A stretch of DNA of 64,000 bases from positions 771,426 to 835,425 of the forward strand of contig NZ_JH976537.1 of NCBI RefSeq assembly GCF_000309385.1. Direction: 5' to 3'. The notes beneath the pieces were generated by a model. It did no database searches. It saw only the letters and a program-made list of their open reading frames with translations, and was not told where the DNA came from. The position numbers and the translations under genes were made by a program. Source of the stretch: Nodosilinea nodulosa PCC 7104 (lineage in GTDB: Bacteria > Cyanobacteriota > Cyanobacteriia > Phormidesmidales > Phormidesmidaceae). Shown one piece after another: positions 49,733-59,875 of the stretch (the stretch's first letter is position 1; each line of letters starts with the position of its first letter).

Positions 49733-52700
49733 ATGACTCAACCCTCTGCGCCCCAGCCCCGCTGGCAGTTTTGGATCGATCGCGGTGGCACCTTCACCGA
49801 CATCGTCGCCCGCCGTCCCGATGGTCAGCTCCAGGTTCACAAGCTGCTGTCCGAGAACCCTGGCCGCTACGAGGACGCGCCAATTCAGGGCATTCGCGAA
49901 ATTCTGGGGCTGGCGGTGCAGGAGCCGATCCCCGCCGATCGCATTGAAGTGGTGAAAATGGGCACCACCGTCGCCACCAATGCACTGCTGGAGCGGCGCG
50001 GCGATCGCACCCTGCTCCTGATTACCCAGGGCTTCGGCGATGCCCTCCGCATCGGCTACCAGAACCGGCCCGACATTTTTGCCCGCCACATCCAGCGGCC
50101 CGCAATGCTCTACGAACGTGCGATCGAAGTGCCCGAACGCTACAGCGCCCAGGGCGAAGAATTGCTGGCGGTGGATGAGTCAGGAGACTGGGTAGATGCC
50201 CTTCAGCAGGCCTTTGATCAAGGGATTCGCAGCGTTGCGATCGCCTTTCTCCATGCCTACCGCTACCCCGGCCACGAGCAGCAGGTCGCCGCGATCGCCC
50301 GGCGCATCGGCTTCAGCCAAATTTCCGTCTCCCACCAGGTCAGCCCCCTGATGAAGCTCGTCAGCCGAGGCGACACGACCGTGGTGGATGCCTACTTGTC
50401 GCCGATTTTGCGCCGCTATGTAGAGCAGGTGGCTGCGGAGCTGGAAGGAGATAGGGGAGATGGAGGAGATAGGGCAGATGGAGGAGATAGGGGAGATGGA
50501 GGAGATAGGGAAGCCATCGCCCCCCCACCTTCCCCATCCTCCCCACCTCCCTCACCCACCCCATCACCCCATCACCCCATCACCCCATCACCCCATCACC
50601 CCCCCACCCCCCCACCCCGCCTCATGTTCATGCAGTCCAACGGCGGCCTCACCGACGCCCATCGCTTCCAAGGCAAGGACAGCATCCTCTCCGGGCCAGC
50701 GGGGGGCATCGTCGGAGCGGTGAAGACCTGCGCCAGCGCGGGCTTTCACAAAATCATCGGTTTCGACATGGGCGGCACCTCCACCGATGTCTCCCACTAC
50801 AACGGCGAGGGCGGGGCTGGCGACTACGAGCGCACCTTTGAAACCGAGGTGGCCGGGGTGCGGCTGCGGGCGCCGATGATGGCAATCCACACCGTCGCGG
50901 CAGGGGGCGGTTCGGTATTGGCCTTTGATGGGGCGCGCTACCGGGTGGGGCCAGAGTCGGCGGGGGCGTACCCCGGCCCGGCCTGCTATCGGCGCGGGGG
51001 GCTGCTCACCGTTACCGACTGCAATGTGATGGTGGGCAAGCTCCAGCCGGAGTTTTTTCCGGCGGTGTTTGGCCCCGAGGGCGATCTGCCGCTGGACCCG
51101 GCGGCGGTGAAAGCGGGGTTTGGGATGCTGGCCCAGCGGGTGGCCGAGCAAACTGCCGTGGCGCAGTCGCCGGAGGAAGTGGCGGCGGGGTTTCTGGCGA
51201 TCGCGATCGAGAAAATGGCCAGCGCCATCAAAAAAATCTCCATCCAGCGTGGCTACGACGTCAGCGAGTACACCCTGTGCAGCTTCGGCGGTGCGGGCGG
51301 CCAGCACGCCTGCCTGATCGCCGAAACCCTGGGCATGGGCCAGATTTTTCTGCATCCGCTGGCGGGGGTGCTGTCGGCCTACGGCATTGGCCTGGCGGAC
51401 CTGCGCGTTCTCAAGGAAAAGGCGATCGAAGCTGCCCTGACCGACGACACCGTGGCGCTGCTCAAAACTGAATGCTCTGCTTTGGAATCTTCAGGACGGC
51501 AGGAGATGATTGACCAGGGCGTGGCTCCCGACCAGATCACCACGCTGCACAAGGTGCACCTGCGCTACAGCGGCACCGACCTGGCCCTGATTATCCCCTT
51601 TGGCTCCCAGGCCGAGATGCAGGCCCAGTTCGAGCAGACCTACCAGCAGCGCTACGGCTTTACCATGGCAGGCAAAGCCCTGGTGGTAGAGGCGATTTCG
51701 GTCGAAACCATTGGCCACACCGCCGATATTGCCGAGCCTCAGATCGCCGAGCAGCGGCAGGTTCCCCTGGCTCCCGTCGCCACCACATCCATCTACACCA
51801 AGGGCGAATGGCGCGATACCCCCGTCTACCAGCGGGGCGATCTGCTGCCGGGAGACCACATTTCCGGCCCGGCGCTGATCATTGAGCCCACCGGCACCAA
51901 CGTGATTGAACCGGGCTGGTCGGCCCAACTGACGCCGCAAAACCATTTGGTTCTGAACCGGGTGGCGGTAGCCGAGGTTGCCGCAGGCACCAGCGAAGCC
52001 AGCGCCAGTCCCGACCCGGTGAAGCTGGAAATCTTCAACAACCTGTTTCGCTCCATCGCCGAAGAGATGGGCATTACCCTGCAAAACACCAGCTACTCGG
52101 TCAACATCAAAGAGCGGCTCGACTTTTCCTGCGCCCTGTTCGACCAAAACGGGCAGCTGGTGGCCAATGCCCCCCACATTCCGGTGCACCTGGGCTCCAT
52201 GGGCGAAAGCGTGCTCAGCCTGATCAAGGCCCAGGGCCAGCGCCTCGCCCCCGGCGATGTCTACATGTCGAACAACCCCTACAACGGCGGCACCCACCTG
52301 CCCGATATCACTGTCATCACCCCGGTGTTTCTGCCAGGCCAGCCCCGGCCCCAGTTTTACGTGGCCTCGCGGGGGCACCACGCCGATATTGGCGGCATTA
52401 CCCCCGGCTCCATGCCGCCCCACAGCACCTCGATTCAGCAGGAAGGAGTATTGATCGACAACGTCAAGCTGGTGGAAGGGGGCAGATTGCGGGAAGCCGA
52501 CGTCACCGCCCTGCTGCAATCTGGCCCCTACCCGGCCCGCAACATCGACCAGAACCTGGCCGATCTCTGCGCCCAGATTGCGGCCAACGAGCGGGGCGGG
52601 CAGGAACTGCGTCGGATGGCCGACCACTACGGCTTGCCCCAGGTGCAGGCCTACATGCAGCACATCCAGGACAACGCCGAGGAGGCGGTGCGCCAGGTGA

Positions 52701-53542
52701 TCGACGTGCTCTCGGACGGGGCTTTCACCTACCCCACCGACGATGGCAGCCAGATTCAGGTGAGCATTGCCATTGACCCAAACGCGCGATCGGCCCGCAT
52801 CGACTTCAGCGGCACCTCCCCTCAGCAGGCCACCAACTTCAACGCTCCCCTGGCGGTGTGCAAAGCGGTGGTGCTCTACGTCTTTCGCACCCTGGTGGCC
52901 GACGATATTCCGCTCAATGCCGGGTGCCTGAAGCCGTTGGAGATTGTGGTGCCGGAGGGTTGCCTGCTCAACCCCCGCTATCCGGCGGCGGTGGTGGCGG
53001 GCAATGTGGAAACCTCCCAGGCGATCGCCAACGCCCTCTACGGCGCTCTTGGAGTGATGGCCGCCAGCCAGGGCACCATGAACAACTTCACCTTTGGCAG
53101 CGATCGCTACCAGTACTACGAAACCATCTGCGGCGGCTCCGGGGCTGGCCCCGACTTCGACGGCACCGATGCCGTGCAGACCCACATGACCAACTCCCGC
53201 CTCACCGACCCGGAGGTGCTGGAATGGCGCTTTCCGGTGCTGGTGGAAACCTTCGCGGTGCGGCCCCACAGCGGCGGGGCAGGCCAGCATTCCGGCGGCA
53301 GCGGCGTGATTCGCCGCATCCGCTTCCGGGAACCGATGACCGCCGCGATTCTGTCGGGCCATCGCCAGATCTCTCCCTTTGGCTTGCAGGGAGGGCAGCC
53401 CGGTAAGCCAGGGCTAAACCAGGTGATGCGGGCCAGTGGCGAGGTAGAAACCCTGGCCGGTAAGGCCGAAGTGGCGATGCAGCCCGGCGATGTGTTTGCG
53501 ATCGAAACCCCCGGCGGCGGCGGTTTTGGGCCTCTAGCCTAG
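49733..53542 (+). CDS. ATP-dependent 5-oxoprolinase / HyuA-HyuB fusion
   Basis: 1269 aa, the full eukaryote-like fused form. HyuA half: N-terminal [16 protein letters not shown], central [17 protein letters not shown] (ATPase-like phosphate loops) and [14 protein letters not shown]. HyuB half from about residue 760: [14 protein letters not shown] and [18 protein letters not shown]. It opens 5-oxoproline (pyroglutamate) to glutamate using ATP, or a related hydantoin. Residues about 238-298 contain a non-conserved insertion of RGDGGD-type and Pro/His/Ser-type repeats, encoded by DNA tandem repeats, in a surface loop before LMFMQSNGG. Ends 4 bp inside the convergent amidohydrolase. Confidence 0.92.
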   Translation: MTQPSAPQPRWQFWIDRGGTFTDIVARRPDGQLQVHKLLSENPGRYEDAPIQGIREILGLAVQEPIPADRIEVVKMGTTVATNALLERRGDRTLLLITQGFGDALRIGYQNRPDIFARHIQRPAMLYERAIEVPERYSAQGEELLAVDESGDWVDALQQAFDQGIRSVAIAFLHAYRYPGHEQQVAAIARRIGFSQISVSHQVSPLMKLVSRGDTTVVDAYLSPILRRYVEQVAAELEGDRGDGGDRADGGDRGDGGDREAIAPPPSPSSPPPSPTPSPHHPITPSPHHPPTPPPRLMFMQSNGGLTDAHRFQGKDSILSGPAGGIVGAVKTCASAGFHKIIGFDMGGTSTDVSHYNGEGGAGDYERTFETEVAGVRLRAPMMAIHTVAAGGGSVLAFDGARYRVGPESAGAYPGPACYRRGGLLTVTDCNVMVGKLQPEFFPAVFGPEGDLPLDPAAVKAGFGMLAQRVAEQTAVAQSPEEVAAGFLAIAIEKMASAIKKISIQRGYDVSEYTLCSFGGAGGQHACLIAETLGMGQIFLHPLAGVLSAYGIGLADLRVLKEKAIEAALTDDTVALLKTECSALESSGRQEMIDQGVAPDQITTLHKVHLRYSGTDLALIIPFGSQAEMQAQFEQTYQQRYGFTMAGKALVVEAISVETIGHTADIAEPQIAEQRQVPLAPVATTSIYTKGEWRDTPVYQRGDLLPGDHISGPALIIEPTGTNVIEPGWSAQLTPQNHLVLNRVAVAEVAAGTSEASASPDPVKLEIFNNLFRSIAEEMGITLQNTSYSVNIKERLDFSCALFDQNGQLVANAPHIPVHLGSMGESVLSLIKAQGQRLAPGDVYMSNNPYNGGTHLPDITVITPVFLPGQPRPQFYVASRGHHADIGGITPGSMPPHSTSIQQEGVLIDNVKLVEGGRLREADVTALLQSGPYPARNIDQNLADLCAQIAANERGGQELRRMADHYGLPQVQAYMQHIQDNAEEAVRQVIDVLSDGAFTYPTDDGSQIQVSIAIDPNARSARIDFSGTSPQQATNFNAPLAVCKAVVLYVFRTLVADDIPLNAGCLKPLEIVVPEGCLLNPRYPAAVVAGNVETSQAIANALYGALGVMAASQGTMNNFTFGSDRYQYYETICGGSGAGPDFDGTDAVQTHMTNSRLTDPEVLEWRFPVLVETFAVRPHSGGAGQHSGGSGVIRRIRFREPMTAAILSGHRQISPFGLQGGQPGKPGLNQVMRASGEVETLAGKAEVAMQPGDVFAIETPGGGGFGPLA
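50445..50620 (+). repeat. Two tandem repeat arrays inside the 5-oxoprolinase gene
   Basis: First array: about three copies of an 18-bp G-rich unit (GGAGATGGAGGAGATAGG), read as RGDGGD repeats. Second array: about six copies of CCCCATCA, an 8-bp unit read as an 8-aa cycle (HHPITPSP). Total length keeps the reading frame. Confidence 0.85.
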
Positions 53543-55056
53543 GTCCGAGAGTTGAACGCTGCATAGGGCGTGAGGGGCGGCATCTCCCAGCGAGAATACC
53601 AGTCCGCCAGGTAGGGTTTCAGCTCGGCGACCAGGGCGCGGTAGGACTCGCGGCTGGGCTGGGCATCGAGTTGGGCGGCAGTTTCCTGGCCGATCGCCTC
53701 CAAATCAAACCCCGTCGGCTGGCCCGATCGCAGCACCACCCTGCCCCCAACCAGCACCGTGTCCACGTCCATGGCCTTGGCCCGCATCAGCATCAGGTGG
53801 AGCGGGTTGATGTCCGGGGCGACCCAGGGCCAGGTGATGCGATCGCACTTCACCAGCACCACATCGGCCTGGTAGCCCGGTGCCAGCTTGCCGATGCGCT
53901 GGGCCTGCCCCATCAGCCGGGCGCCGCCCGTGGTCGCGATCGCAAAAATGTCTTCGTAGCTGGGGGTTGGGGAGCCCAGCTCGGGGGTGCGGTGGAGCCG
54001 GGCCGCCAGCCGCATTTCGGCAAACATATCCTCGTCATCGCCCAGGGTGTTGCCGTCCATGCCCAGCCCTACCGTTACCCCACCCGCCAGCATGGCGCTG
54101 AGGGGCGCAATCCCGGACCTCAGCCGCAGGTTGGAGCTGGGGTTGTGGCTCACCGCCGCTCCGGTCTCAGCCAAAATTTCGATATCCGCCTCGGTCAGCC
54201 AGACGCCGTGGGCCATGGAAAAGCGGGGGCTGAGCACGCCCAGGTCCTTCAGGTGGGCCACCACCGATTTGCCGTAGAAGCGGGGGCCGATCAGCTTTTC
54301 GGGCAGAGATTCTAGCGCGTGGGTCTGCATCTGGGTGCCCAGGCGCTCGGCGGCGTCGGCCATTTGCACCAGCAGCTCATCGCCCACCCACTGCGGCCCC
54401 GGCGGGCCAAACCAAACATTGATGTGGAAATGGGCCTGATACGCTTTGACCAAATCGGTCATCAGCGACAGGTAGTCGGCCTGGGCCAAGGGTTGGGTCA
54501 AGGGCACTAGCTCAGTCAGCTGCTGCCGTAACCCACTGGGCAGAGCAGAGAGAAAGGCCTGATCTTCTTCGTGCACCAGATAGCTCTGATAGTTGGCCCC
54601 CGGGTTGAGGGCTACCCGCATACCGGCTTGCTCGTAGGCCTGTAGGCGGGCGTTGAGGTCGTCAAAACAGGCCGCAGGACTTCCTGAGATTCGAGCCACA
54701 TCGACCACTGAAGTGACGCCGCTCTGCAACAGTTGAGCAATGCTCAGCAATGTTTTAAGCCTGGTATCTTGGCCTCTCGCCCCTAGATTGGCCAGCAGCC
54801 ACAGCTCCAGAAAGTCATCCTCAACGCCCTGGAGGGAATTGGGCACCCCGTTGCTGTGGTGGTGGGCGTTGACCAGCCCCGGCATGACCGCAAACTGCTC
54901 AGAGCCCAGGGTTTTGGCCTGGGGGTACTGGGCTTGCAGGGTATCCCAGGCACCGACGGCCAGAATGGTGTCGTTTTGAATGGCGATCGCCCCATCAGTC
55001 AAAGTCTCGTCGCCCGTAAACACCCAGCGGCCTCGAATCAAGCGGATATCAGTCAT
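53539..55056 (-). CDS. Amidohydrolase (TRZ/ATZ/cytosine-deaminase type)
   Basis: 505 aa metal-dependent TIM-barrel hydrolase: HxH in [12 protein letters not shown], His in MQTHALES, His in [12 protein letters not shown], and the catalytic Asp in [14 protein letters not shown]. Members deaminate or dechlorinate N-heterocycles (for example guanine, 8-oxoguanine or triazines). With the convergent oxoprolinase and the EamA gene next to it, a role in using ring nitrogen compounds is plausible. The start is ATG 55056. Confidence 0.9.
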   Translation of the reverse strand: MTDIRLIRGRWVFTGDETLTDGAIAIQNDTILAVGAWDTLQAQYPQAKTLGSEQFAVMPGLVNAHHHSNGVPNSLQGVEDDFLELWLLANLGARGQDTRLKTLLSIAQLLQSGVTSVVDVARISGSPAACFDDLNARLQAYEQAGMRVALNPGANYQSYLVHEEDQAFLSALPSGLRQQLTELVPLTQPLAQADYLSLMTDLVKAYQAHFHINVWFGPPGPQWVGDELLVQMADAAERLGTQMQTHALESLPEKLIGPRFYGKSVVAHLKDLGVLSPRFSMAHGVWLTEADIEILAETGAAVSHNPSSNLRLRSGIAPLSAMLAGGVTVGLGMDGNTLGDDEDMFAEMRLAARLHRTPELGSPTPSYEDIFAIATTGGARLMGQAQRIGKLAPGYQADVVLVKCDRITWPWVAPDINPLHLMLMRAKAMDVDTVLVGGRVVLRSGQPTGFDLEAIGQETAAQLDAQPSRESYRALVAELKPYLADWYSRWEMPPLTPYAAFNSRT

Positions 55057-55114
55057 GGGAATGTTCGCCCTCGTGTGGTCATGTATCAGATTAATGGAGG
55101 TGTATTGGCGGCGG

Positions 55115-56011
55115 CTAGCGGCGATCGGGTGCGGCGGATTTATGGTCTGGGGGGGTGCCGGTAGGAACGTTCGCCCTTGGGTATCTCAGCACCAGGGCGA
55201 TGCCCCCGAGCACGGCCACCGAGGCCAGCCCTAGCCGCAGCGTCATCGGCTCGTTGAGCAGGAAAATGGCGGCGATCGCGGCCAAAATCGGCACGCACAG
55301 CTGCACGATCGCTGCCTGAGTTGCCGCTAAGCCCGGCAGGGCGTTGTACCAGAGAGCATAGCCCACCCCGGAAGTGAGGGCGCCGGAGGCGATCGCGTAG
55401 CCCACCCCGGCGCTGTCCAGAGACAGCCTGGGCAACAGCAGCAGGCTCAGCCCCAGGGCGATGGGCACAGCCCGCAAAAAGTTGCCCGCCGTGGCCTGGG
55501 TGGGGTTGCTCACCCCCTTGCCCAGCAGCGAATAGACCCCCCAGGCCGCCCCAGCGCCCAGCATCAGCAGCGAGCCCAGCAGCGGCGGCCTGGCCAGCCC
55601 CGGCAGCAGCAGCCCCACCAGCCCCACCAGGGCCAGAAACATTCCTGCAACCTGAACCCGGCTCAGCCGCTCGCCTCGCCCCAGACCGTAGCCGATCATG
55701 GTGATTTGCACCGCCCCAAACAGCAGCAGGGCACCCACCCCAGCGGGCAGCGAAACGTAGGCGGCAGAAAAGCTGGCGGCATAGGCAAACAGCGCGATCG
55801 CCGCCGCCCAGCTGCCAGAGCTGACAGCGGTTCCCCCCCGCAGGGCAACGATCAGCCCCAGGGCCAGCGCCCCGGCCACCAGGCGAATCGACGTAAAGCT
55901 GGCCGCATCAATGGCGGTTTGCTGAAAGGCCATGCGGCACAGTAGCGAATTGCCGGCAAAGGCCAGCATCGCCAGGGCCGTCAGCAGCCAGGGGTGGGGG
56001 GAAGCCAGCAT
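55115..56011 (-). CDS. EamA/DMT-family transporter
   Basis: 298 aa with ten predicted helices in two EamA repeats (LLTALAMLAFAGNSLLCRMAF at the start; SGALTSGVGYALWYNALPGL and PILAAIAAIFLLNEPMTLRL in the second half). Located 58 bp upstream of the amidohydrolase gene on the same strand, so co-transcription is likely; it may move the amidohydrolase substrate or product. The segment 56012-56207 holds no gene and contains the promoter region for dnaE-C. Confidence 0.87.
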   Translation of the reverse strand: MLASPHPWLLTALAMLAFAGNSLLCRMAFQQTAIDAASFTSIRLVAGALALGLIVALRGGTAVSSGSWAAAIALFAYAASFSAAYVSLPAGVGALLLFGAVQITMIGYGLGRGERLSRVQVAGMFLALVGLVGLLLPGLARPPLLGSLLMLGAGAAWGVYSLLGKGVSNPTQATAGNFLRAVPIALGLSLLLLPRLSLDSAGVGYAIASGALTSGVGYALWYNALPGLAATQAAIVQLCVPILAAIAAIFLLNEPMTLRLGLASVAVLGGIALVLRYPRANVPTGTPPDHKSAAPDRR

Positions 56012-56207
56012 AGGTCAGAGGTAGCCTAGAGAATACGGATCTGAGCCTGGGGGAGGACAGGTGCCAGGGCCTCAACTGCGCTAGTATAATCGCCACCAGC
56101 AGGGGATACTGACTCCAGCCGAGCAGGCGGCTCAGCTGCGGGCGCTGGGCCAGAGGCCCAAGCTAGGCCCTGGGGTCTGGGTAGAGCAGTGTATAGCGAG
56201 GTCAGTT

Positions 56208-57557
56208 GTGGTCAAAATCATCAGTCGTCAATCTTTGGGGGTGCAGCCCGTCTACGACATTGGCGTGGCCCGCGACCACAACTTCTTGCTGGCCGATGGT
56301 CAGGTGGCCTCCAACTGCTTCAACAAGTCCCACTCCACGGCCTACGGGTTTGTCACCTTTCAGACCGCCTACCTGAAGGCCAACTACCCCGTGGAGTACA
56401 TGGCGGCGCTGCTGACCTCCAACAGCGGCGACCAGGACAAGGTGCAGATGCACATCGGCAACTGCATCGCCATGGGTATTGAGGTGCTGCCGCCGGATAT
56501 CAACCGATCGCTGGTTGACTTCACCCCCGAGGGCCAGAGCATTTTGTTCGGCCTCTCGGCGGTGCGCAACGTCGGACTGGGGGCGATCGAGTGCATTCTC
56601 AAGAACCGCGAGGCGGAGGGGCCGTTTACGTCGCTGGCGGAGCTGTGCGATCGCGTCGATCTCCACTCCGTAAACCGCCGCGCCCTGGAATCGCTGATTC
56701 TCTCCGGTGCCCTCGACCCCATCGACCCCAACCGCCACCAGCTAATGCAGGATCTAGAGCTGGTAATCGACTGGGCCCAGAGCCGCGCCAAGGATCGCGA
56801 GATTGGCCAGGGCAACCTGTTCGACATGATGCTGGGCGGCGATACCCAGGCCGCCTCCCCCACCAGCGGCTACGAAACCGCCCCCAAAGCGCCCCCGGTG
56901 GCCGACTTTGAGTCCCAGGAAAAGCTGCGCCAGGAAAAAGAGCTGCTGGGCTTCTATATCTCCGACCACCCGCTCAAGTCGGTGCAGCGATCGGCGCGGG
57001 TGCTGGCCCCGATTAACCTGGCGGAGCTGCACGAGCAGCCCGATAACGTCACCCTGAGCGCGATCGTGATCCTGGCCAGCGTCAAGCCGGTGGTGACCAA
57101 AAAGGGAGACAGGATGGCGATCGTCCAGCTCGAAGACCTCACCGGCCAGGCCGAGGCCGTCGTCTTTCCCAAATCCTTTGAGCGCATTGGCCAGCACATC
57201 GTCGCCGACAAGCGGCTGATGGTCTGGGGCAAGGTCGATCGCCGCGACGATCGCGTCCAGTTCATCATCGACGATGCCGAACCCGTCGAAGACGTGCGCA
57301 TGGTGATGGTAGAACTCGACCCGCGCCTGGCGGGCGACATCGAGCAGCAGCACCGCCTCCGCAACGTAATTCGCAGCAACCAGGGCGACGACCCCAAGTA
57401 CGCCCGCGTGCCCGTGATTGCCGTGATTGGGGCCAACCAGCAGCGCCAGTTTGTGCGCCTGGGGGCGCAGTTTCGGGTCAAAGACCCCGAGGCGGCGGTA
57501 ACGGCCCTGATGAACGCCAACTTCCAGGCCAGGGCCACGCCGCTGATCAGCGCGTGA
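56208..57557 (+). CDS. dnaE-C: DNA polymerase III alpha subunit, C-terminal half, with split-intein C fragment
   Basis: 449 aa, GTG start. Residues 1-36 are the C-intein of the cyanobacterial split DnaE intein (VKIISRQSLGVQPVYDIGV, RDHNFLLADGQVASN), ending in Asn36; Cys37 of CFNKSHSTAYG is the +1 extein residue. The N half is encoded elsewhere, and protein trans-splicing joins the halves. The extein part includes the helix-hairpin-helix region and the OB fold (SAIVILASVKPVVTKKGDRMA) of the replicative polymerase. Essential. The penultimate Ser, in place of the usual His, is normal for this intein class. Confidence 0.96.
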   Translation: MVKIISRQSLGVQPVYDIGVARDHNFLLADGQVASNCFNKSHSTAYGFVTFQTAYLKANYPVEYMAALLTSNSGDQDKVQMHIGNCIAMGIEVLPPDINRSLVDFTPEGQSILFGLSAVRNVGLGAIECILKNREAEGPFTSLAELCDRVDLHSVNRRALESLILSGALDPIDPNRHQLMQDLELVIDWAQSRAKDREIGQGNLFDMMLGGDTQAASPTSGYETAPKAPPVADFESQEKLRQEKELLGFYISDHPLKSVQRSARVLAPINLAELHEQPDNVTLSAIVILASVKPVVTKKGDRMAIVQLEDLTGQAEAVVFPKSFERIGQHIVADKRLMVWGKVDRRDDRVQFIIDDAEPVEDVRMVMVELDPRLAGDIEQQHRLRNVIRSNQGDDPKYARVPVIAVIGANQQRQFVRLGAQFRVKDPEAAVTALMNANFQARATPLISA

Positions 57558-57595
57558 GCATTTGTGGGAGAGAAATCGGGTTTCTTAGTCCGCTG

Positions 57596-58705
57596 CTAAG
57601 CACTGGTCAATTCAGTCCAGTAGCGATCGAACAGATCGGAGGCGGCCTGATCTAGCGGGGCAATGCCTTCGCAGTTGGCCAATACCGACTCGGGCGGAAA
57701 CAGGGTTTTGCTGTTCTGAAGTTCGGCGGGCAGCAGGTTAAAGGCCGAACGGCTGGGGGTGGCAAAGCGCAGTCGCTCGACGGCAAAGGCGGCGTTTTCG
57801 GGCTGCATCATAAAGTTCAGCCAGGCGTAGGCCGCCTCTGGGTTGGGGGCGTCTTTGGGAATCACCATCGTATCGGTCCAGAGGGAGGTGCCCGAACTGG
57901 GGATGATGTACTGGAGGTGGGGGTGCTGGGCGGGCAGCGTGTTGCCCAGGTGGGAGTAGGTCATGCAGAGGTCGAGATCGCCTGCGATCAGCTGGTCTTC
58001 CCAGCCAAAGCTGGAAAATTGGGCGATCGCCGGTTTCAGCTCCTGCAATCGCTTAAACGCCGCCTCAATGTGCTGCGGGTTGGTCGTGTTGTAGGAATAG
58101 CCCAGCGAAGCCAGGGTCGCCCCCAGGGTTTCGCGCACGTCGTCAAGCAGGGTCAGCCTGCCTGTCAGGGCCGCTTGCTGCTCCCACAGATAGGCCCAGT
58201 CGGTGGGGGGCGGGTTGAGTTTGGTGCTGTCGTAGATCAGCCCGGTGGTGCCCCAGCTGAGGGGAATGCTGTGGGCATTGTTGGGGTCATAGATAGGGCT
58301 TCGCCAGGGATCGCGCAGATCGTCCAGGCTTTTGAGCTGGGTGTGATCGAGGGACAGCAGCAGCCCCAGCCCAGCCATTTGCTGCACCATGTAGTCCGAG
58401 GGGTACAGAATGCTGAACTGCTGACCGCCCCCGGCCTGCATTTTGGTCAGCATGGTCTCGTTCGAGTCGTAGGTCTGCACCTCAACGGGCGTGCCTGTGG
58501 CCTGGGTAAAGCGATCGAAGACCTCATCGTCAACGTAGTCGGCCCAGGTGTAAATGTGGAGCGGCCTGGCTGAGCCGCCGGAGTTAGCCTTTGGGCTGTC
58601 GCCAGGGGGGCGGCAGTTCGCTACGGCTACCGCTGCCCCAGCGGCGGCGGACAGGCGCAAGAAGCGCCGCCGAGAAAGGTGAGACGGGCGAGGTCTGGGG
58701 GGCAT
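57596..58705 (-). CDS. PotD/PotF-like ABC transporter substrate-binding protein
   Basis: 369 aa. Twin-arginine-like export signal SRRRFLRLSAAAGAAVAVANC with a Cys after it that may serve as a lipobox, so a folded or lipid-anchored periplasmic protein. Mature part follows the polyamine-binding pattern: LHIYTWADYVDDEVFDRF, DLLYPSDYM-like YPSDYMVQQM, and the C-terminal PEAAYAWLNFMMQPENAA. Binds spermidine/putrescine or a related cation. No permease or ATPase genes lie beside it in this window. Confidence 0.9.
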   Translation of the reverse strand: MPPRPRPSHLSRRRFLRLSAAAGAAVAVANCRPPGDSPKANSGGSARPLHIYTWADYVDDEVFDRFTQATGTPVEVQTYDSNETMLTKMQAGGGQQFSILYPSDYMVQQMAGLGLLLSLDHTQLKSLDDLRDPWRSPIYDPNNAHSIPLSWGTTGLIYDSTKLNPPPTDWAYLWEQQAALTGRLTLLDDVRETLGATLASLGYSYNTTNPQHIEAAFKRLQELKPAIAQFSSFGWEDQLIAGDLDLCMTYSHLGNTLPAQHPHLQYIIPSSGTSLWTDTMVIPKDAPNPEAAYAWLNFMMQPENAAFAVERLRFATPSRSAFNLLPAELQNSKTLFPPESVLANCEGIAPLDQAASDLFDRYWTELTSA

Positions 58706-59875
58706 GGTTGCTCAGGCGCACTATTCACTAGTGACGACGAAATTAATGACGAATTTTAGTCTAAATCGTGGGGATATGGCAGGTGGTGTTTATAGCAGAT
58801 GGGCCAGAGCTGGTGGAGGCCAAAGCTAGACCTCCACCAGCTCTGGCACCGATCGCCTGCCCCGGTACACCATATCCACCCCGCCCTTCATGCTGAGGGT
58901 AACGCTGCGCCGCTGGGGCAGCACGGGCGCATCGCTGGCCAGCTCTAGTTCGCAGTCTTGCAGCAGGGTCGCCAGCACAATCGTCATTTCGTACATGGCC
59001 AGGGCCGCCCCGACACAGCGGCGCGCCCCAGAGCCAAAGGGCATAAATTCAAAGGGGCCGTACTGGCGCTCTAAAAACCGCTCGGGGCGAAACTGGTCGG
59101 GGTTGGGGTAGAGGTCGGGCCGGTGGTGCAGCAGGTAAATGGAGCCCACTATAACCGTGCCGGGGCTGAGATCATGGCTCTGAAGGGTAATGGGCTGCTC
59201 GACCCGGCGCGGAAAGGTCAGCATGGCGACCGGGTAAATGCGCAGGGTTTCGTTACACACGGCGTTCAGGTAGGGTAGCCTGGTCAGGGCCACCGGGTCG
59301 TCTGAATCCAACGTCTGGCGTTCTGCCTGGAGTTCTGCGCGCAATCGCGCCTGAATCTCGGGCTGGCGGTGTACCCAGTAGAGGCTCCAGGCGATCGCCG
59401 TCGCCGTTGTTTCGTGGCCCGCCACCAGCAGGGTGATCAGCTCGTCGCGCAGCTCCTGGTCGCTGAGGCCCTGGCCATCGCCGTCACGGGCCGCCAGCAG
59501 CAGCGAAAGAATGTCGCTGCGATCGCCGTTCGGGCTGGCCCGCCGGTCGCTAATTTCGCCAAAAATGAGGGCATCGATCTGCTCAGACAGCACGTTGAGG
59601 CTGTGGCCGGGGCTCCAGGCGCCGTAGTCTTTGCGCAGCAGCGGAAAAAAGAGCAGCGCTGAGCCCAGGGGGCCGCTGGCCAGGTCGAGCCGCTGGGCTA
59701 GCAGCTGTCCCAGACGCTGGGCGCGCTCCCCCGGTTGCAGGCCAAACACCGCCTGCAAAATAATCTGCATCGAGATGTGCTGGGTTAGCTCGCGGGCCTT
59801 GAAGGGTTGCCCCGGCGTTAGGGTGGCGATCGCCTCGCGGGTAATGGTGCGAATCAGCTCGCCGTAGACCTTCAA

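Noticed and set aside
49535-50089. 184-aa minus-strand frame over the oxoprolinase start
   Set aside because: Mostly antisense to the well-supported oxoprolinase; the part beyond it (FIRIVFAVLKDW) was too short to call a transposase remnant.
51491-53362. 623-aa minus-strand open frame inside the oxoprolinase gene
   Set aside because: Antisense shadow: the sense frame carries all HyuB motifs, while the antisense product is His/Gly/Val-rich with no domain.
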